A DNA stretch of 35,174 bases from Macrocybe gigantea. Taxonomy: Eukaryota > Basidiomycota > Agaricomycetes > Agaricales > Callistosporiaceae. Position 1 is the stretch's first letter. The number at the start of each line of letters is the position of its first letter. The notes below the pieces were generated by a model. It was not told the origin of the DNA. It saw only the letters and a program-made list of their open reading frames with translations, and made no database searches. Location of the stretch: assembly GCA_011319805.1 (NCBI GenBank), contig SJRY01000198.1, positions 1-35,174 of the forward strand, written 5' to 3'. Below are positions 31,293-35,174 of this stretch, piece by piece. A program made the position numbers and the translations under genes.

Positions 31293-31500
31293 TGAGAGGC
31301 TACGAGTGTGATCTGTAAGATAGAGCTCAGCATTTGTTAGGCAAACGGCTGGATGTATTTAGCTACCTGTAAGATAGAGCTAATACATCCCTTGAGTCAA
31401 ACAGTTAATGAACGAAAGGTATATGAAAGGCTCACCTCAGCATTTGTTAGGCAAACGGCTGAGGTTCATATGTGAAACTACGTCGAATATAAGTTAAATG
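31293..31500 (-). repeat. Probable 5' LTR of copia C (outer edge unresolved)
   Basis: The inner edge is fixed at 31293 by the PBS. The outer edge is a guess, because the partner LTR is outside the window. Contains a 26-bp direct repeat (31326-31351 and 31436-31461), a 15-bp repeat (31313-31327 and 31367-31381) and an inverted pair GGATGTATT/AATACATCC (31351/31390). Confidence 0.45.
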
Positions 31501-32052
31501 ACATGAAACAGGTAATATACTTAAAAGTTTGTCTGGCGGTGGCACTGATGAGTTGGCCCCACCACCCGCATGTCTGTTCCTACGTCGAGGGTTTATCCGC
31601 TTGCTTGAACCGTCCATGCACCCCTAAACATGCACTCATGTGGCGGTGTGGCAGCCCGCCCCCTCAAATTCCAACATACTGGATGCTGAGGAATGAATTT
31701 TACAAAAATCTAAAGCCAGAGACATCTTCCCTATGGCTTCTACTCTCCTTCTCAGGTCTTAGAATGTCAAATATATCACTTGTGGACGAGGAGAAGAGGT
31801 CGCGATGTTGAAGCTCGCTTGCTTGCATAAACCATGTTGGTTCCTGTTCACCTCTACCTTAATATGATCGAGGATGACTGACAAATGACAAATATTTATT
31901 CCTGACTATGTCAGCGAATGACTCAGGTACATAGAGTAGACTACGACCTCGCCAGGACTGCGAAAGCATCGAAAAATGGAAAAAAAAAAAAACGAAACAA
32001 GAGGTAAGTAAAGATATGACAACGGCAGTAACTGCTGACTAATGGAGGTGTT
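31501..32052. other. Intergenic stretch, no gene recognised
   Basis: Between copia C and the RNase III-like gene. It contains an A-rich run at 31979-31994. The plus-strand frame at 31503-31811 has no recognisable domain. Part may belong to the copia LTR, and the 3' UTR of the gene to the right probably ends here. Confidence 0.5.
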
Positions 32053-33168
32053 CTACGTCCAACCCATCGCATAATATGCTTGTCGCGCCGCTTCTTCTTT
32101 CGCAATCTGTTTGCTAGTTCCTGTCCCGACGCCTTTTAATATCCCGTTTACTTCAAAGACAAGGCAGTGTCAGTGTCACTAAGTTTCGAGTGCGGAACAG
32201 ACGTAAACCACTCACCGATACACCGCACCGTCCATTGTCCCGCATGAGACGGCCCGGCAAACTCGGATGGATATTCCACGGCAACGTGTCTCTGGGCCGC
32301 AGTCTGATTAAACAACGGAAGGAAGGGCAAGTGAGGTTGGGCGGGAGCAAGGGGATTCGGTTGTGACGCAGTCTTTGTGGCTGATTGAGGTGGTGTCTGC
32401 ACCCTGGCGTGGGCATTGGATTCCAGTATCGAAGGACCTTGAGGATTTGTCCATTCCGCCTTGATTTTTTTCAACGGAGGCGTTTCAGCATGTTGTATTC
32501 GAGGTTTAGGAGATTTTACATGCTGGATGTCGGGCTCCTCAAGGAGCTCCTTCAACCAGGTCTGAATGTGCTCGATCCCTCGCTCTGCATAGATACCACC
32601 AAGATAAGCATAGAGAAGTGAGCGCGATTCCTGAGGAGGCATATGGAGTTGCTCGGAGTGTACAATGGAACAAGTATAATCCCCCACCTTGGGCGAGTCA
32701 AGTTCTGGCAACACATCGGGATGGCACCGAAGTTTAGAACGTAGACCATATATGGTCACCAAATCTTGCATATTTGTGTCATAGAGGATCTTGTTCCGAC
32801 TTTGCTATGGGGAACAGAATGGCTTGACCTGTTCAGACGTACATGCATAGAATGGGAAATCTTACTTGAATTTCTGGCAACGCCAGCATTGGCCTCTTCG
32901 AGAACAGCACATATGTAATGGCCGCCTCGAATGCTGTCTTTCCCAGTTCAACCAACACCTCATTGTCATAGTATCCTTCTGAACTTGAGTCCGATCTCCG
33001 AAGTGACGCGTGCGTGAACACCTGGAGCATGATTTCTGTTGTCAATTTGGGCAGCGAAGGCAGCGGGACGTGGTGGTGGTTGGTGGCCGCTCCTTCGGAT
33101 CCAGGCCAGCTTCGTTTCTGAGCCATGGGTATAGGCTGTTGAAAGCAAGGCGTTGATGAGCCTTCCAT
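32053..33168 (-). CDS. RNase III-fold protein with C-terminal dsRBD, catalytic residues replaced
   Basis: Three exons: 33168-32866, 32804-32216 and 32150-32053; introns of 61 and 65 bp with GT/AG ends; 990 nt in frame, 329 residues. RNase III fold about residues 35-185: LQVFTHASLRR, DNEVLVELGKTAF, SRSLLYAYLGGIYAERG. The four positions that are acidic in active RNase III are V73, K77, S163 and Y166, so it is probably not a nuclease. Residues about 190-270 are a Pro-rich linker. The C-terminus is a dsRNA-binding domain (WTVRCI-VNGILKGVGTGTSKQIAKEEAARQAYYAMG). mL44-type mitochondrial ribosomal proteins share this layout, but I cannot assign it to them. Start at 33168 chosen for context; 33126 is an alternative. 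Confidence 0.85.
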
Positions 33169-33408
33169 GTCAGCATGGGACGAGGAAGAGAAAGGCTCCA
33201 CACTGCGGACCAAGTTGTGTCTGCTGATTGCCAAATCTGGTGTTATTTGCGTCTGAGGGCAATATACAGTACGTATGTCTCGCAAATTATGTTATATACG
33301 CCTATCTGCAAATCATCTATGAATATGGTGAGATATAAGGTAGTCATGTAGATGTATATGACAGTCCGCCAGTGGTGAGATTTCTATGGCAAATGGAATA
33401 CGAACAGG
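33169..33408. other. Intergenic region between the two host genes
   Basis: 240 bp between two minus-strand genes. It would hold the promoter of the RNase III-like gene and the 3' UTR of the remodeler gene; no clear TATA box is seen. Confidence 0.5.
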
Positions 33409-35174
33409 CTATGAGGCCAACCTGGGCCTCTTCGACAGATCTACTGCGATTTTATCGGTTGGCGCAGGACGCTTGTGAAAGCCTACAATGTTGAGACGGC
33501 CGTTCAGTGCATCGCGCAAATTGGACCGTGCGATACGTGATCATACCTGCTCGTCTGGTATGAATCAAGGGAGATTTCTGGACACCGGAGGCAGAGGGAG
33601 TAGCACGCGAGTTGACCCCACGATCTTCCGTTGCTGAGAAGGGTTTCTGCGATCTATGGGATATAGCGGCTGACCGGCGACGAGGTGCATATCACCTCGT
33701 TCATTCAAGGTTTTGTCGATCAGTTGAATGGCAGCGACCTTGGTTTAGGTTAGTTAGTAGATATAGACTTTGAAAGAGCTGACTGATTACTCTCTGGTCT
33801 AGCGGCTCATCATCCGCGTGAAGCAACAACATTTGACGGAAATCTGCGAGGTTTTCAGACTTGTCTGTCATGAAACATCGTCCTGGCCCAGAATCATGCG
33901 CTTCGCCACATAAACCACAGTTAATACGCTCATCAAAAATCTCAACCTCTTCGTGTTTGAAGCGTTGCGACTCCGCGTCCGCTGGACTGCCCCTGTCTGT
34001 CGTTTCGGAATCGCTCGGAGAAGCATATGCCGAGTCGTCAGAAGAACGTTGCGCCTTTTTTTTGGCCGGTTCTACTTGGGATTCCTCCACGTAGGCGTTG
34101 GACTAGGGTCTCGTTTAGAATGCGCTGATAGGTGAATGAAAGGGACCTTCTTGCCTTATGTAAGGCAGCCTTGCGGCGAACTCCCCGCCCTGAAACTGCT
34201 ATTTCGTGCTGCTTATCTTTTTCTCTCTCTATTGTGATTTTCTGCAGTGTTTCTGCCCATGAATCACCTGGATCAGTGTCACCGACGTCTTCCAAGATGT
34301 CTTTGCCTGTCGCCCAAACTTTGCGAATGAAAAAGAAAAGCCCGCTTCTTTCACTGGAGTTGGTTCTTCCCCCTTTTCCTCTGTTTTCTCCACAAGCACC
34401 TGGATGTCGGACTCTGTGTCTATTTACAATGTCAGATGCACTTTAGAATTATGGAACTGAAGGAAGCGCACAAGTAATATCCTTGCTCTCGTCCGCATCA
34501 TCAAACAATGCTTGTGCCCCGAAAGTCAAGATTGACTTGATGTCATCACCTCCAGATTCATCGTCATCCATTTTTTGCACAATGAGATGGTCAAGAGCTA
34601 ATTTCTTTTTTCCGACTTGCATGATGCGCTCTATAACAAAATTAATGCAGGTCAAAAGCATTGAACATGTGACTGCACCTTCAGCTGAATTTTCATCATG
34701 AGTTTGAAAACAAGGCAAGTCCTTGTCTGACCATACCTATAGGCACGAGAAATAGCCTGGAGAAGCATTAGTCCCCTTTCCTCAGGAAGTTAACCTGTAG
34801 CTTCACTTGTAGATCCTAAATTACCATTATTGTTAGCACAATCAGGGTAGATAGAATAATGTTGAGCAGACCTGGTGAGGGTTAAAATCAGGATCAAAGA
34901 TAATGACAGTGTCTGCAGTCTGCCGGGGGCATTGATATGGCTAAGATGATGACAGAGGAGAACATTGTACATACATAGAGATTGATTCCTACACCCGTTA
35001 TATGAATGAGCAATCAAGGAAAATATGTGCATAATGGAGCATACCCCTGCTCGAGTCGTGAGAATAAATATGAACCTATCAGAGCCAGGTCTGTTAAATT
35101 CATCCATTGCTTTTTGTCTCTCTGTGCCTTTTGTAGACCCATCCTATAATTCTCTTAGCAGTAGTCAAAAATTC
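33409..35174 (-). CDS. CHD/Mi-2-type SNF2 chromatin remodeler, 3' part
   Basis: 5' part off the right edge. Helicase C lobe: WMDEFNRPGSDRFIFILTTRAG (35045+), GVGINLY (34975-34995), TADTVIIFDPDFNPHQ (34872-34919), DLQ (34807-34815), AISRAYRYGQTRTCLVFKLM (34679-34756). Then ERIMQVGKKKLALDHLIVQKM and SILTFGAQALF (34472-34630); TYTESDIQVLVEKTE and the WAETLQKI...SGRGVRRKAA block (34150-34419); a Ser-rich segment with Cys/His cluster CGLCGEAHDSGPGRC and ENLADFRQMLLLHADDE (to 33791); VAAIQLIDKTLNERGDMHLVAGQPLYP (33738 down); last exon 33482-33409. Four single missing bases are needed for a clean reading: acceptor at 34996, frame near 34690, frame near 34320, frame near 33650. Nuclear ATP-dependent nucleosome remodelling is expected from the family. 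Confidence 0.82.

Noticed and set aside
32053..33168. Active RNase III or Dicer
   Set aside because: All four expected acidic catalytic positions are replaced, and there is no helicase or PAZ region.

Overview
The window is a transposon graveyard at the edge of a basidiomycete-type fungal gene region. Evidence for a fungus: two spliced genes with 50-65 bp introns at the right end, chromodomain-bearing Ty3/gypsy elements, and a Ty1/copia element with a copia-like half-tRNA primer site. No bacterial operon, phage or CRISPR feature is present.

Nearly everything from 1 to about 31.3 kb is explained by one old Ty1/copia element (C, minus strand) cut up by later insertions. Read from its 5' end, C runs 31293 (LTR edge) -> 30498, then 16792-16557, then 10040-8622, then 7492-6735; its reverse transcriptase would lie off the left edge. 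Inserted into C are: gypsy B (16793-30497, plus strand, 417 bp LTRs, TSD TGGCT/TGGCC); gypsy A copy A2 (10041-16556, minus, two apparently identical 320 bp LTRs, perfect TSD GTTAT); a 1129 bp solo LTR D1 (7493-8621, TSD ATGC/ACGC); and gypsy A copy A1 (1544-6734, minus). Gypsy B was hit by solo LTR D2 (20597-21725, perfect TSD ACGA) and carries A3 (21777-28279, plus) next to an inverted B-family LTR (28304-28721). A fourth A copy, A0 (1-1543, plus), abuts A1 tail to tail.

Element A is the most interesting object. Its LTR has a TATA box, and 33 nt further on an 11-nt block that is exactly complementary to a block 2 nt after the 5' LTR. That is the layout of Tf1-type self-priming. Gag and Pol overlap at a GGGTTTT -1 slippery heptamer, and Pol is followed by a chromodomain and then by an unrecognised 132-codon third ORF whose ATG overlaps the preceding stop (ATGA). 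About 1.05 kb of its predicted transcript, including a 206-codon ORF, has almost no ATG, which suggests non-AUG initiation. Gypsy B independently shows the self-priming layout (13 nt) and the same GGGTTTT shift site.

Right of C are two minus-strand host genes: a three-exon RNase III-fold/dsRBD protein that has lost the catalytic acidic residues (32053-33168), and the 3' part of a CHD/Mi-2-type SNF2 chromatin remodeler (33409-35174) with micro-exons. Many copies and the host gene differ from expectation by single missing bases, so part of the apparent breakage may be sequence or assembly error. The older copies also carry CG-to-TG/CA changes, as expected for methylated or RIP-like silenced DNA.
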